Below, piece after piece: positions 23,190 to 32,053 of a stretch of DNA of 64,000 nt. This DNA is from Rhodoferax sp. BAB1 (lineage in GTDB: Bacteria; Pseudomonadota; Gammaproteobacteria; Burkholderiales; Burkholderiaceae_C). Numbering within the stretch: position 1 is the first letter of the stretch; each line of letters starts with the position of its first letter. The position numbers and the translations under genes were made by a program. The notes beneath the pieces were generated by a model. That model ran no database searches and was not told the origin of the DNA. It saw only the letters and a list, made by a program, of their open reading frames with translations. The stretch is taken from positions 3,182,001 through 3,246,000 of the forward strand of contig NZ_CP054424.1 in the NCBI RefSeq assembly GCF_013334205.1, given 5' to 3'.

Positions 23190-24410
23190 TTATGTCTTTT
23201 TCGCTGCCAGGAAATAGATGTAGGACAGCAGGTTCAGCAAGAGGAACACACCGAGCGCCCCCTGGAAGGCCTGTGCCTGCGCCCAGCCCTGTGCGACAAA
23301 CGCATCGATCAGCAGGCCGATGCCCCACTGCACTACGAACACACCTGCGAAGATGACAAGGTTGTAGGCCGACAGGGCCCGCCCGGCCAGTTCGGTGGCA
23401 AACGCCATGCCCACGGCCGGCTGCGCCAGCGAGAGAAAGGTGGAGGTCAGACAGAACAGGGCCCACAGCAGACCGGCATGGGCCGCGGCGGCTTCGCCGC
23501 TGAACACGATGACCGCCAGCACCAGCAGGCTCAGGGGGGTGCCCCAGGCGATCAGCTGGTTGGTATGCACGCCGCGGCGGGTCAGGCGCGGAATCAGCAG
23601 GCCCCAGGACCAGAAGGCGGCCAGCATGGTGACGTTGATCCAGAACAGGCCGGTGGCCGCCTGCACCGGTGTGTAACCCCCCACCCGGATCATCCAGGGC
23701 ACGGCCCACAGGGTCTGGATGGCGACCATGCCGCCGTAATTGAAAAAACCCACGGGTGTCATGCGGCGGAAGTAGGGATGACGCCAGACTTCGGCGTAGC
23801 TCCCTGCGCCTGTGCCTGTTGCCGCCGGTGCCACGCTGTGCTGCCAGCGCGGCACCTGCCAGGCGATGACGACCATGGACAGCAGCAGCATGGCCGCCAG
23901 CCCCCAGAACAGGGGACGCCAGCCGTAGGCCGGCAACAGCCACTGCACCGGCAACGTGGAAGCCACCATGCCCATGGAGCCGGTCATCAGCATCCAGGAA
24001 TTGGCGCGCAGCTGGCTGGCCGGATCCAGCCAGCGGCGGAAACCGGTCAGCGGTGCCATCAGGCAGGCCGCCAGCCCGACGCCGCAGAGCACGCGCGCCA
24101 GCAGCAGGCCCCCGAAACTGTTGGCCAGTGAAAACGCCACGCAGCCGCCGACGGCAACCGCCAGGAAACCGAGGATCACCGTCTTCGGCCCCTGCCGGTC
24201 CAGCCAGCGTCCCAAGGGCAACTGCATGGCGGCAAAACCCAGGAAGTAACCCCCGGCCAGCAGGCCCAGATCGCGCGCATGCAGCGAGAACTCCTGGGTC
24301 AGCTGCGGCGAGAGCGTGGCGGTGATGGCGCGGATCAGGGCCGAGAAGAAATAGGCAAAGGCAAAGGCCAGAAACACCAGCATGGCCCCGCGGCGGCTCA
24401 GGGTGTTCAT
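23190..24410 (-). CDS. Major facilitator superfamily transporter
   Basis: 406 residues with about 12 predicted membrane helices in two halves. The MFS loop motif shows as GRWLDRQGPKTVILG near residues 66-80. Substrate is unknown. The ATG at 24410 overlaps the stop of the upstream lipoprotein gene as ATGA, indicating coupled translation. It is followed after 10 bp by the EIIA gene. Confidence 0.85.
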   Translation of the reverse strand: MNTLSRRGAMLVFLAFAFAYFFSALIRAITATLSPQLTQEFSLHARDLGLLAGGYFLGFAAMQLPLGRWLDRQGPKTVILGFLAVAVGGCVAFSLANSFGGLLLARVLCGVGLAACLMAPLTGFRRWLDPASQLRANSWMLMTGSMGMVASTLPVQWLLPAYGWRPLFWGLAAMLLLSMVVIAWQVPRWQHSVAPAATGTGAGSYAEVWRHPYFRRMTPVGFFNYGGMVAIQTLWAVPWMIRVGGYTPVQAATGLFWINVTMLAAFWSWGLLIPRLTRRGVHTNQLIAWGTPLSLLVLAVIVFSGEAAAAHAGLLWALFCLTSTFLSLAQPAVGMAFATELAGRALSAYNLVIFAGVFVVQWGIGLLIDAFVAQGWAQAQAFQGALGVFLLLNLLSYIYFLAAKKT

Positions 24411-24922
24411 GGCAACTCCAGGCCGCTGAAGAAGGGTTCGCTCATCTCGGTGCTGATGCGATCGGCATAGACCACGGCGTGGTACAGGCGCGTGCCCCGC
24501 GCGAACCACACCGCCCGTGCCACGATCGGCCGGCCATCGGGTCGTAAACCCTGGGCGCTCAGCTGCACAGGCTCCAGGGACAGGCCAGCGCCCCTGAGCG
24601 CCCAGGGGCTGCTGGCCGAGGTGCTGGCCTGCAGGGTGCCCAGCAGGCTGGCCTGCCATTGCACCTGCACAGCCAGCGCATGGGCTGCATCGCCGAGTTC
24701 GACCACGGACAGGGCGTACAGGGCGCCGCCGGCTTCGCAGCCCAGCATGCGCAGCTCCAGTTCCCGCCCTGCGATGCTCTGGCGCCTATCGGCCTGATCC
24801 GGCTTGCAGGGCAGCAAGGCCTTCAGTTCGCCGCCGGCCAGGCGGACTTCGCGCCAGTTGAGGGCAGGGCTGCAGGCAAGCAGCAGGAGAACAAGGCTGG
24901 TAAGCAGTAAACGGCGCGGCAT
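24407..24922 (-). CDS. Predicted lipoprotein of unknown function
   Basis: 171 residues starting MPRRLLLTSLVLLLLACSP, a lipoprotein signal with Cys at 17. The mature part has two further Cys residues (in LLPCKPDQ and MLGCEAGG), a likely disulfide, and ends FFSGLELP. No recognised domain. The start at 24922 is chosen because it begins the signal peptide. It is coupled to the downstream MFS gene by a 4-nt overlap, so the product may serve the same uptake or efflux task. Confidence 0.72.
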   Translation of the reverse strand: MPRRLLLTSLVLLLLACSPALNWREVRLAGGELKALLPCKPDQADRRQSIAGRELELRMLGCEAGGALYALSVVELGDAAHALAVQVQWQASLLGTLQASTSASSPWALRGAGLSLEPVQLSAQGLRPDGRPIVARAVWFARGTRLYHAVVYADRISTEMSEPFFSGLELP

Positions 24923-24966
24923 GCGCGGATTATCCCCGCCGCTGACTGGTGCTCGCTCAGGACGCA

Positions 24967-25677
24967 CTACTTGAGTGCGCCAAACACCTTGCCGAGGATC
25001 GCACTGCCTGTCCCGACCGGATCGCGCCTGATCTTGCGCTCTTCTTCGCCGATCATGAAATAAAGCCCGTCGAGTGCCTTGCCCGTCACGTATTGTTCGA
25101 TGCTCGCGTCCTCGCGACGCAGCAAGCCGAAGTCGGCGGCCTTGCCCGCAACACGGTTGTACTGGCCAGCCAACCCGACGCGCTCGGTGCTCTGCGTCAC
25201 CACGGGCAGGAACTTCGCGCCCAGCGGCAGGCGCGTCTTCTCGGCAAAGAAGGTAGTGACCGAGGTATCGCCGCCCCGCAGGATCTTCTTGCCGTCCTCC
25301 ACGCTCATGCCGCGTACCGCCGCCAGCATGAGCTCCTGCGCCTGGGGAACCGCCGCTTCTGCGGCCCGGTTCATGGTGCTTACCAGCTCGTCCAGCCGCC
25401 GGCCCTGGCCCAGCTTGCGCAGCATCTTCTCGTTTTCCTGCAACTGCTTTGGCAGGGGAATCCTGACCTTGTCATTGCCCAGGAAGCCGTTGGGCTGGCT
25501 CAACTGGCTGATGGCCAGCCTGGAGCCGCGCTCCAGCGCCGTCTTCAGCGCTTGCACGGCCTCCCCCTGGGTGAGTTCGGCCAGGGTGAGCGCCTGGGCC
25601 CTCAGCGCCAGCAGGCCGGGAACTCCGGCCAGCAGCAGCGGTCCAAGTCCAAGTTGACTAAACTTGCGTCGATCCAT
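24967..25677 (-). CDS. DUF4197 family exported protein
   Basis: 236 residues. The N-terminus MDRRKFSQLGLGPLLLAGVP has a twin-arginine-like motif followed by a hydrophobic stretch and ALRAQA, so it is probably exported. The body matches the DUF4197 pattern (ALKTALERGSRLAISQL, GDTSVTTFFAEKTRLPL, ALDGLYFMIGEEERKIRRDP). Function is unknown. The start at 25677 has GGGAAAAGAC just upstream. Its start codon shares the bases CATG with a possible start on the other strand. Confidence 0.85.
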   Translation of the reverse strand: MDRRKFSQLGLGPLLLAGVPGLLALRAQALTLAELTQGEAVQALKTALERGSRLAISQLSQPNGFLGNDKVRIPLPKQLQENEKMLRKLGQGRRLDELVSTMNRAAEAAVPQAQELMLAAVRGMSVEDGKKILRGGDTSVTTFFAEKTRLPLGAKFLPVVTQSTERVGLAGQYNRVAGKAADFGLLRREDASIEQYVTGKALDGLYFMIGEEERKIRRDPVGTGSAILGKVFGALK

Positions 25678-25693
25678 GTCTTTTCCCATCCCG

Positions 25694-26191
25694 ATGAAAC
25701 GTTCCCTCTATCTTGCCGCAGTTGTGGCCATCGCCGTCGCTGGCTGGCTGCTCCTGCGCACCCCGGGTTTCGGACCGGCGCCGGACTCCGCCTTTGTGCT
25801 GCTGGACGGGTCCCAGCAGAAGACCGCCGATTTTCGCGGCAAGGTGGTGCTGGTGAATTTCTGGGCGACCAGTTGCACCAGCTGCGTGGCCGAGATGCCC
25901 AAGCTCGTGGCCACCTATGACAAGTACCGTGAGCTCGGCTACGACACCGTGGCCGTGGCCATGAGCTACGACCCGCCGAGTTATGTCGTGAACTTCAGCC
26001 AGACGCGCAAGCTGCCCTTCAAGGTGGCCATCGACAACACCGGTGCGGTGGCCTCGGCCTGGGGCGATGTACGGCTGACCCCAACCACCTACCTGGTCGA
26101 CAAGCGCGGGCAGATCGTCAAGCGTTATGTGGGCGAGCCCGATTTCGCCGAACTGCACCGCCTGATCGAAGACCTGCTGGCCCAGACCTGA
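25694..26191 (+). CDS. TlpA/ResA-like thiol-disulfide protein
   Basis: 165 residues. An N-terminal signal or anchor (MKRSLYLAAVVAIAVAGWLL) is followed by a thioredoxin fold. The redox site CTSC is in FWATSCTSCVAEMP, with Ser in place of the usual Trp before the first Cys, and the cis-Pro is in LTPTTYLVDKRG. It is probably periplasmic and may keep apocytochrome cysteines reduced or act in oxidative defence; two cytochrome genes lie nearby. No clear ribosome binding site precedes 25694; the in-frame ATG at 25676 is an alternative. Confidence 0.82.
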   Translation: MKRSLYLAAVVAIAVAGWLLLRTPGFGPAPDSAFVLLDGSQQKTADFRGKVVLVNFWATSCTSCVAEMPKLVATYDKYRELGYDTVAVAMSYDPPSYVVNFSQTRKLPFKVAIDNTGAVASAWGDVRLTPTTYLVDKRGQIVKRYVGEPDFAELHRLIEDLLAQT

Positions 26192-26221
26192 GGTTTTCGC
26201 ATCCCTGCCACCGCAATGAAG

Positions 26222-26245
26222 CAGGGGCAGCACGCGCTGCCCCTG
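26222..26245. terminator. Hairpin between convergent genes, possible terminator
   Basis: Perfect inverted repeat CAGGGGCAGC/GCTGCCCCTG with 10-bp arms and a 4-nt loop, in the gap between the TlpA-like and cytochrome c' genes. There is no T-run on either side, so it may be a weak or Rho-assisted terminator. Confidence 0.5.
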
Positions 26246-26273
26246 TGAACGGTGTCCCGCGTACTGGCTGGGT

Positions 26274-26726
26274 TTATTTACCCCTGAAATCGTCGTGGCA
26301 GGCCTTGCAACTGCCCGAGGTGGACTGGAAGGCGGTCTTGATGCTGTCCAGATTGCCTGTACGGGCTGCGGCGGCCAGCTTGCCCATCTCGCCCTGCATC
26401 TTCTCTGCGGCGGCCTTGAACTTGGCCTGCTCCTTCCAGATTTCCGGCAGGGCCTTGGTGTCCCCCTTGTCCGTTCCCTCGCCAAAAGCAGCCCAGGGCA
26501 GGCGTGACATGGTTTCGGCGATAGCTGCATTCTCGGCCGCCACCTTGGCGTCAAACGGCGCCCGGCCGCTGGCCATGGCACCCACGCGCGCATAGTGCTG
26601 CTGCATCACGAACAAGGCATTCTTGCGGTATTTGATGGCGTCTTCGGGCTTGGCAAACTGGGCCGAGGCCGCGCCACTGAAACCGATGAGCGCCGCCGCG
26701 GCGATCAGGATGCTGACTTCTTTCAT
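26274..26726 (-). CDS. Cytochrome c' (class II c-type cytochrome)
   Basis: 150 residues. A Sec signal peptide ends at ASA-Q (about 22/23). The mature four-helix bundle has the haem-binding CKACH at 140-144 near the C-terminus, as in cytochromes c'. These periplasmic proteins bind NO/CO at a five-coordinate haem and are linked to nitrosative stress. The ATG at 26726 begins the signal peptide; longer in-frame openings are rejected. It is divergent from a cytochrome b561-type gene, a pairing often seen. Confidence 0.9.
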   Translation of the reverse strand: MKEVSILIAAAALIGFSGAASAQFAKPEDAIKYRKNALFVMQQHYARVGAMASGRAPFDAKVAAENAAIAETMSRLPWAAFGEGTDKGDTKALPEIWKEQAKFKAAAEKMQGEMGKLAAAARTGNLDSIKTAFQSTSGSCKACHDDFRGK

Positions 26727-26866
26727 GTTCTTCCTTTGCTGGTAAACGGGAAGGTTCCCGCTCTTGGGAGCGATGATCTGCGCCAAAGTTCGCACGATCT
26801 GCCTCATCTCAGGGAAAATACCGAGCAGCACGCCCTGCTGTTCATCTTTCCTGACCAGGACTCCTC

Positions 26867-27529
26867 ATGCCACATCTTGTCAGAATCTGGGACCTTCCGA
26901 CCCGCCTCTTCCACTGGCTGCTGGCACTCTGTGTCATCGGCCTGGTCACCACGGCCCAGCTGGGTTACATGGAGTGGCACTTCCGTTTCGGTTACGGCGT
27001 GCTGACACTGCTGATCTTCCGCCTTTTCTGGGGCTTGGTCGGTGGCCACTGGTCGCGCTTTTCAGCCTTCCTCTACTCGCCCGCCAGCCTGTGGCGCTAC
27101 CTCCGTGGCCACGCTGAACCCAACCATGAACTCGGCCACAGCCCGACCGGGGCCCTGTCCGTCTTTGCACTGCTTTTTTTCCTGTTGGCGCAGGTTGGTA
27201 CAGGCCTGTTCAGCGACGATGAGATTGCCGCCAGTGGGCCGCTGGCCCGGCTGGCTTCGGGTGAGATCGTAAGCCTGGCAAGCTGGTATCACGGCAAGGT
27301 CGGCAAGCTGGTGCTGATCGTGCTTGTGATCACCCACATCCTGGTCATCCTTTATTACCTCTGGCGCAAACGGAAGAACCTGGTGCGCCCCATGATCTGG
27401 GGCGACAAGGAAGTACCCCTGCCAGCCATCTCCTCGCGTGACGATGCCCGCAGCCGCTGGCTGGCCCTCGCCTTGCTGCTGGTAAGCGCGGGTGCCGTCG
27501 CGCTGCTGCTCTGGCTGGCGGCCACCTGA
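26867..27529 (+). CDS. Cytochrome b561-type membrane protein
   Basis: 220 residues with four to five predicted membrane helices. Histidines are placed as in di-haem cytochrome b/HupC-like proteins (WDLPTRLFHWLLAL, SWYHGKVGKLVLI, VITHILVILYYLWRKRKN). It is likely to pass electrons between quinones and a periplasmic cytochrome, the divergent cytochrome c' being the obvious candidate. AGGA lies upstream of the ATG. Confidence 0.85.
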   Translation: MPHLVRIWDLPTRLFHWLLALCVIGLVTTAQLGYMEWHFRFGYGVLTLLIFRLFWGLVGGHWSRFSAFLYSPASLWRYLRGHAEPNHELGHSPTGALSVFALLFFLLAQVGTGLFSDDEIAASGPLARLASGEIVSLASWYHGKVGKLVLIVLVITHILVILYYLWRKRKNLVRPMIWGDKEVPLPAISSRDDARSRWLALALLLVSAGAVALLLWLAAT

Positions 27530-27536
27530 ATGCGCC

Positions 27537-28397
27537 TCAGCGCCTGCGGCTCTGCTCGTACAAGGGCATCACGACTTCGCTGATGCGGGCCAGGTCCTGC
27601 TGGCGTGATTCCGGTGCCGGGTGGGTGCTGAGAAATTCGGGCGGTCGCCCCCCGCCCAGCTGGTTCATCTTCTGCCACAGGCTGATGGCGGCACGCGGGT
27701 CATAACCCGCCCGCGCCGCCAGTTCGACCCCGATCACATCGGCCTCCTTTTCCGCCCCGCGGCTGCGCGGCAGGGTCAGGCTGACGTCCGTGATCATGTC
27801 CCCCAGGTCCGCCAGGGCCTGGTTGCCGGTCACGACAGCCAGCACCACGCCTGGCAACCGCGCCGCCTGCTGCAAGGACACCTGTTCACGCACATGCTCG
27901 CGCAGGGCATGCGCGATTTCATGCCCCATCACGGCGGCCAGTTCGTCGTCGGTGATCTTCAGCTTCTGGATCAGGCCGCTGTAGATGCCGATCTTGCCGC
28001 CCGCCATGCAGAAGGCATTGACCTGGTCGGTGTGAAAGACATTGGTCTCCCAGCGCCAGCCCGGGGCATCGGGGCGGAAGTGCGATGTCTGCGCGATCAG
28101 ACGCGTGGCAATGCCCTGCACCCGCGCCAGCATGACGGCATCCAGGTTGAGTTGCTTCTTGCGTCCGGCCTCCTCCAGCATCTTGCGATAGGACTGGGCA
28201 GAAGCGGCATCCACTTGCGCGGCGCTCACCCCCATGTACTGGTTGCGCGTGACGCCGACCTGGCCCGCCGAGGTGGTCTGCACCGTCTGGCAAGCGGCCA
28301 GCAGACTGGCCGCCAGCCCCAGGGCCAACAACTGCCACAACGGCCGTGCGCCTGCCCACAGCGCCTGCTTGTGCCCCACGCTAAACTTGCTGTTCAT
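27537..28397 (-). CDS. M48-family metalloprotease lipoprotein
   Basis: 286 residues. A lipoprotein signal ends in LAAC at 33-36. The zinc motif HEIAH is at 159-163, with a downstream Glu in SRGAEKEADVIGVELA as third ligand. It resembles the BepA/LoiP type of periplasmic proteases that handle misfolded outer-membrane proteins, but lacks the TPR tail of BepA. Convergent with the cytochrome b gene, 7 bp apart. Confidence 0.88.
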   Translation of the reverse strand: MNSKFSVGHKQALWAGARPLWQLLALGLAASLLAACQTVQTTSAGQVGVTRNQYMGVSAAQVDAASAQSYRKMLEEAGRKKQLNLDAVMLARVQGIATRLIAQTSHFRPDAPGWRWETNVFHTDQVNAFCMAGGKIGIYSGLIQKLKITDDELAAVMGHEIAHALREHVREQVSLQQAARLPGVVLAVVTGNQALADLGDMITDVSLTLPRSRGAEKEADVIGVELAARAGYDPRAAISLWQKMNQLGGGRPPEFLSTHPAPESRQQDLARISEVVMPLYEQSRRR

Positions 28398-28415
28398 TTG
28401 CCGATCATCCTTGCC

Positions 28416-28919
28416 GTGACCTCACCCATCGTCGAGATCCTGACGCCACAACTGCCCGCCGAGTTCGACACCGTGCGCGAGATTTTCCGCGAGTACGCCA
28501 CCAGCCTCAACATCGATCTGTGCTTCCAGGGTTTTGAGCAGGAACTCGCCACCTTGCCGGGCGACTATGACATGCCGCGCGGTGCCCTGCTGCTGGCCCG
28601 GGTGGACGGTCAAGTCGCGGGTTGCTGCGCCTTGCGCCCCCTGGACAGCATTGATTATCCCAACGCCTGCGAGATGAAACGCCTGTTTGTCCGCAAGGCA
28701 TTCCGTGGGCTTGGCCTGGGACGGCAACTGGCCGAAGCCGTGCTGGATGCGGCCCGCCTGCATGGCTACGACCACGTCCTCCTCGACACCCTGGACGACA
28801 TGGAAGCCGCCCGGACCCTGTACGATGAACTCGGCTTTGTTGAAGTTCCGCCCTATTATCACAATCCGATAGCTGGTGCCCACTACCTGAAGGCGACCCT
28901 GCAGGGAACGATGCGCTGA
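28416..28919 (+). CDS. GNAT-family N-acetyltransferase
   Basis: 167 residues from a GTG at 28416; there is no strong ribosome binding site, and an in-frame TTG at 28398 is possible. The acetyl-CoA loop is in RKAFRGLGLGRQLAEAVLDA, and GYDHVLLDTLDDMEAARTLY plus LGFVEVPPYY complete the GNAT core. Substrate is unknown. Divergent from the M48 protease and closed by a strong terminator. Confidence 0.8.
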   Translation: MTSPIVEILTPQLPAEFDTVREIFREYATSLNIDLCFQGFEQELATLPGDYDMPRGALLLARVDGQVAGCCALRPLDSIDYPNACEMKRLFVRKAFRGLGLGRQLAEAVLDAARLHGYDHVLLDTLDDMEAARTLYDELGFVEVPPYYHNPIAGAHYLKATLQGTMR

Positions 28920-28930
28920 GGTCCCCAATT

Positions 28931-28963
28931 AAAAAGCCACTGCAGGTCTGCAGTGGCTTTTTT
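28931..28963. terminator. Bidirectional intrinsic terminator
   Basis: Inverted repeat GCCACTGCAG/CTGCAGTGGC flanked by A5 on the left and T6 on the right. It lies 11 bp after the GNAT stop and 38 bp before the end of the convergent peroxiredoxin gene, so it can serve both. Confidence 0.9.
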
Positions 28964-29000
28964 CACAGGCGGTGCCGGCCTGCGAGGTGTTGGCCGCGGA

Positions 29001-29507
29001 TCAGCCCTTGGCCTGGGCCAGCAGGGTCGCGGCGTCGCTGACCTCGAATTTGCCCGGGGCCTCGATGTTCAGGGTCTTCACCTTGCCATCCTTGACCAGC
29101 ATGGAGTAACGGTTGCTGCGCAGGCCCATGCCACGGGCCGTCAGGTCCAGCGTGAGGCCGGTGGCCTTGGCGAAATCGGCGCTGCCGTCGCCCAGCATGC
29201 GCACTTTGCCATTGCTCTTCTGGTCACGCGCCCAGGCCCCCATGACAAAGGCATCATTCACGCTGACGCACCAGATCTCGTCGACACCGGCCGCCTTGAG
29301 CTCGTTGTACTTCTCGACATAACCAGGCACGTGCTTGGCGGAGCAGGTCGGGGTATAGGCGCCGGGCAAGCCAAAGATGGCGATCGTCTTGCCCGCCACG
29401 GCCTTGCTCACATCCACCGGGTTGGGACCGATGCTGCAGCCATTGCCTTCCACTTCGGAATATTCCATCAGCGTGGCGCCCGGCAGGTTATCACCGACTT
29501 TGATCAT
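29001..29507 (-). CDS. Peroxiredoxin, Prx5-like
   Basis: 168 residues. The peroxidatic Cys55 is in the motif LPGAYTPTCSAKHVPGY. There is no glutaredoxin fusion; a second Cys at about 80 (EIWCVSV) and one at 24 could act in resolution. It reduces peroxides in the cytosol with thioredoxin or glutaredoxin. It lies just downstream of the ribosomal-protein cluster but is separated from it by a strong terminator. Confidence 0.92.
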   Translation of the reverse strand: MIKVGDNLPGATLMEYSEVEGNGCSIGPNPVDVSKAVAGKTIAIFGLPGAYTPTCSAKHVPGYVEKYNELKAAGVDEIWCVSVNDAFVMGAWARDQKSNGKVRMLGDGSADFAKATGLTLDLTARGMGLRSNRYSMLVKDGKVKTLNIEAPGKFEVSDAATLLAQAKG

Positions 29508-29541
29508 GTTGTGCTCCTCGAATTAGCAGTTGGGGTTGGCC

Positions 29542-29575
29542 AAAAAAAACGGCTCACGCATTGTGAGCCGTTTTT
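29542..29575 (-). terminator. Intrinsic terminator after rpsQ
   Basis: On the minus strand the hairpin AACGGCTCAC-aatgc-GTGAGCCGTT is followed by a run of Ts (complement of the A8 at 29542-29549). It lies 31 bp past the rpsQ stop and ends the S10 transcript, before the peroxiredoxin gene. Confidence 0.92.
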
Positions 29576-29605
29576 GTGTGTCCTGCAGCGTGCGCTGCAA
29601 TGAAC

Positions 29606-29875
29606 TTAGACCGCTGCAGCCTTTTCGACCAGACGGGTGGCAACCCAGTTCTTGGTCTTGGAAATCGGCTTGCTTTCGGTGATTTCGATCACGTCGCCCA
29701 GCTTGTACTCGCCCTTTTCGTCATGGGCGTGGTACTTGCTCGACTTGGCCACGATCTTGCCGTAGAGCTCGTGCATCACACGGCGCTCGACCAGCACGGT
29801 CACGGTCTTGGTGCGTTTGTCGCTGACCACCTTGCCAACCAAGGTGCGCTTGAGGGATTTTTTAGCTTCCGTCAT
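29606..29875 (-). CDS. rpsQ: 30S ribosomal protein S17
   Basis: 89 residues. The OB-fold sequence includes [20 protein letters not shown] and [18 protein letters not shown], the usual S17 pattern. It binds 16S rRNA early in assembly. It is the last gene of the S10 transcript here, followed by a terminator instead of the rplN-led spc operon seen in E. coli. Confidence 0.97.
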   Translation of the reverse strand: MTEAKKSLKRTLVGKVVSDKRTKTVTVLVERRVMHELYGKIVAKSSKYHAHDEKGEYKLGDVIEITESKPISKTKNWVATRLVEKAAAV

Positions 29876-29885
29876 TCAGTGCTCC

Positions 29886-30080
29886 TTATTTGGCGGCTTG
29901 CTTTTCAGCAAGGATGGTCTTGGCACGGGCGATGTCACGGCGGGTGTTGCCCAGCGTGGCCGTGTTGTTCAGTTGTTGCGTGGCTTTTTGCATGCGCAGG
30001 CCGAAGTGAGCCTTTTGCAGCTCCTTGACCTCGGCTTGCAGGCCGGCAACGTCTTTCTGGCGCAGTTCAGCAGCTTTCAT
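29886..30080 (-). CDS. rpmC: 50S ribosomal protein L29
   Basis: 64 residues, two-helix protein ([18 protein letters not shown], then [19 protein letters not shown]). It sits at the exit-tunnel rim beside L23. Lies between rplP and rpsQ with gaps of 16 and 10 bp. Confidence 0.97.
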   Translation of the reverse strand: MKAAELRQKDVAGLQAEVKELQKAHFGLRMQKATQQLNNTATLGNTRRDIARAKTILAEKQAAK

Positions 30081-30096
30081 TTCTTCATTCTCCTGA

Positions 30097-30513
30097 TTAC
30101 TGGCCGATCATGCGGGCCACAAAGGTGGTGCGCAACGGCAGCTTGGCGGCAGCCAGCTTGAACGCTTCACGGGCCAGCTCTTCGGGCACACCGACGATCT
30201 CGAACACGATCTTGCCGGGCTGGATTTCAGCCACGTAGTACTCCGGGTTGCCCTTGCCGTTACCCATACGCACTTCAGCGGGCTTCTGGGAGATCGGCTT
30301 GTCGGGGAACACGCGGATCCAGATGCGGCCGCCACGCTTGACGTGACGGGAGATGGCACGACGTGCCGCCTCGATCTGGCGAGCCGTCAGACGGCCGCGG
30401 TCGGTACATTTCAGGCCGAAGTCGCCAAAGGCCACCGAACTGCCACGGGTGGCAATACCGGTGTTGCGGCCTTTTTGCTCCTTGCGGTATTTTCTACGTG
30501 CAGGTTGCAGCAT
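30097..30513 (-). CDS. rplP: 50S ribosomal protein L16
   Basis: 138 residues. [17 protein letters not shown] at the start and [20 protein letters not shown] in the middle are diagnostic. It organises tRNA-binding 23S elements. The start lies 2 bp after the rpsC stop, so translation is probably coupled. Confidence 0.97.
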   Translation of the reverse strand: MLQPARRKYRKEQKGRNTGIATRGSSVAFGDFGLKCTDRGRLTARQIEAARRAISRHVKRGGRIWIRVFPDKPISQKPAEVRMGNGKGNPEYYVAEIQPGKIVFEIVGVPEELAREAFKLAAAKLPLRTTFVARMIGQ

Positions 30514-30515
30514 GT

Positions 30516-31406
30516 TTATTCTCCTTTGGCGCCGTCAGCTGCTGCAGCTGGCGCGGCGACTTTGCGGACGCGCTTAACGGCGGTTTTCGGGGCATCGGCA
30601 CCAGTGGCCTCTGCGGGTTTGTCGCTGCCGTCAGCGGGCGCGGCGGCAGAGCCGGCCGGGCGACGGGCACCGCGGGGAGCCGCGGGACGGTCACCAGCAG
30701 GACGGCCTTCGCGACGCGGACCACGCGGACGACGCTCTTCTTCGGCACGCGGCTCGGTGGCTGCGGGCAGATCGTTACGGCCCAGGGTGTCACCCTTGTA
30801 GACCCAGACCTTGACGCCGATGACGCCGTAGGTGGTCTTGGCTTCCGAGGTGCCGTAGTCGATGTCGGCGCGCAGGGTGTGCAGCGGCACACGGCCTTCG
30901 CGGTACCACTCGGTCCGGGCGATCTCGATGCCGTTCAGGCGGCCAGCCGACATGATCTTGATGCCCAGGGCACCCAGACGCATGGCGTTCTGCATGGCGC
31001 GCTTCATGGCGCGGCGGAACATGATCCGCTTCTCGAGCTGCTGGGTGATGCTGTCGGCGATCAGCTTGGCATCGATTTCGGGCTTGCGCACTTCTTCGAT
31101 GTTGACGGCCACCGGCACGCCCAGCTGCTTGCCCAGGTCACGCTTGAGGTTCTCGATGTCCTCGCCCTTCTTGCCGATCACGACACCCGGACGAGCCGAG
31201 AAAATCGTGATGCGGGCGTTCTTGGCGGGGCGCTCGATCAGCACGCGCGAAACGGAGGCGTTCTTCAGCTTGGCCTTCAGGTACTCGCGCACCTTGATGT
31301 CTTCGGCCAGCATGCCGGCGAAGTCACGGTTGCTCGCGTACCAACGCGAAGCCCAGTTACGGCTGACGGCGAGGCGGAAGCCGGTCGGGTTGATTTTTTG
31401 TCCCAT
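30516..31406 (-). CDS. rpsC: 30S ribosomal protein S3 with long basic C-terminal extension
   Basis: 296 residues against 233 in E. coli. The KH domain motif [18 protein letters not shown] and the conserved core ([17 protein letters not shown]) are normal to about residue 210. The remaining ~80 residues are low-complexity, rich in Arg, Pro and Ala ([20 protein letters not shown]) and turn Ala/Lys-rich at the end. S3 shapes the mRNA entry channel, so a flexible basic tail there could touch mRNA. I recall similar tails in related Burkholderiales. Confidence 0.96.
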   Translation of the reverse strand: MGQKINPTGFRLAVSRNWASRWYASNRDFAGMLAEDIKVREYLKAKLKNASVSRVLIERPAKNARITIFSARPGVVIGKKGEDIENLKRDLGKQLGVPVAVNIEEVRKPEIDAKLIADSITQQLEKRIMFRRAMKRAMQNAMRLGALGIKIMSAGRLNGIEIARTEWYREGRVPLHTLRADIDYGTSEAKTTYGVIGVKVWVYKGDTLGRNDLPAATEPRAEEERRPRGPRREGRPAGDRPAAPRGARRPAGSAAAPADGSDKPAEATGADAPKTAVKRVRKVAAPAAAADGAKGE

Positions 31407-31421
31407 ATCCTTCTGACCTCT

Positions 31422-31751
31422 TTAGTTGCCGACCGTCACGTACACATGGCACGTGGGCTTGCTGATACGGTTGCCGCGGCCCTTGGCACGGGCGGTAAAA
31501 CGCTTGAGCGTGGTGCCTTGCTCGACGTAGATGGTCTTGACCTTCAGTTCGTCGATATCGGCGCCGTCGTTGTGCTCGGCGTTGGCAATGGCGGACTCCA
31601 GAACCTTCTTGATGATCACGGCAGCTTTTTTCTGCGTGAACTGCAGGATGTTCAGGGCTTGGTCGACCTTCTTGCCACGGATCAGATCCGCGACCAGACG
31701 GCCCTTGTCCACCGACAGGCGGACACCACGAAGGGTTGCACGTGTTTCCAT
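31422..31751 (-). CDS. rplV: 50S ribosomal protein L22
   Basis: 109 residues beginning [20 protein letters not shown]. The long beta-hairpin that lines the exit tunnel ends in [20 protein letters not shown]. The ATG at 31751 is preceded by AAGGG; the in-frame TTG two codons upstream is rejected. Confidence 0.96.
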   Translation of the reverse strand: METRATLRGVRLSVDKGRLVADLIRGKKVDQALNILQFTQKKAAVIIKKVLESAIANAEHNDGADIDELKVKTIYVEQGTTLKRFTARAKGRGNRISKPTCHVYVTVGN

Positions 31752-31762
31752 GTTCAATTCCC

Positions 31763-32041
31763 TTATTTCTTCTGGACTTTTTTGTCCGCAGGGTGGCCCT
31801 TGAAGGTGCGGGTCAGTGCGAACTCACCCAGCTTGTGGCCCACCATTTGGTCAGTGATGTAGACAGGTACGTGCTGCTTGCCGTTGTGCACGGCGATCGT
31901 CAGACCGATGAACTCGGGCAGGATCATGGAGCGACGCGACCAGGTCTTGATCGGCTTCTTGTCCTTGGTGGCAACGGCCTTGTCGACCTTGGCCACCAGG
32001 TGATGATCCACAAAGGGACCTTTTTTCAGAGAGCGTGTCAT
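31763..32041 (-). CDS. rpsS: 30S ribosomal protein S19
   Basis: 92 residues. [20 protein letters not shown] at the start and [20 protein letters not shown] are typical. It forms the head complex with S13. Located between rplB and rplV. Confidence 0.97.
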   Translation of the reverse strand: MTRSLKKGPFVDHHLVAKVDKAVATKDKKPIKTWSRRSMILPEFIGLTIAVHNGKQHVPVYITDQMVGHKLGEFALTRTFKGHPADKKVQKK

Positions 32042-32053
32042 TGTGCGTTCCCC

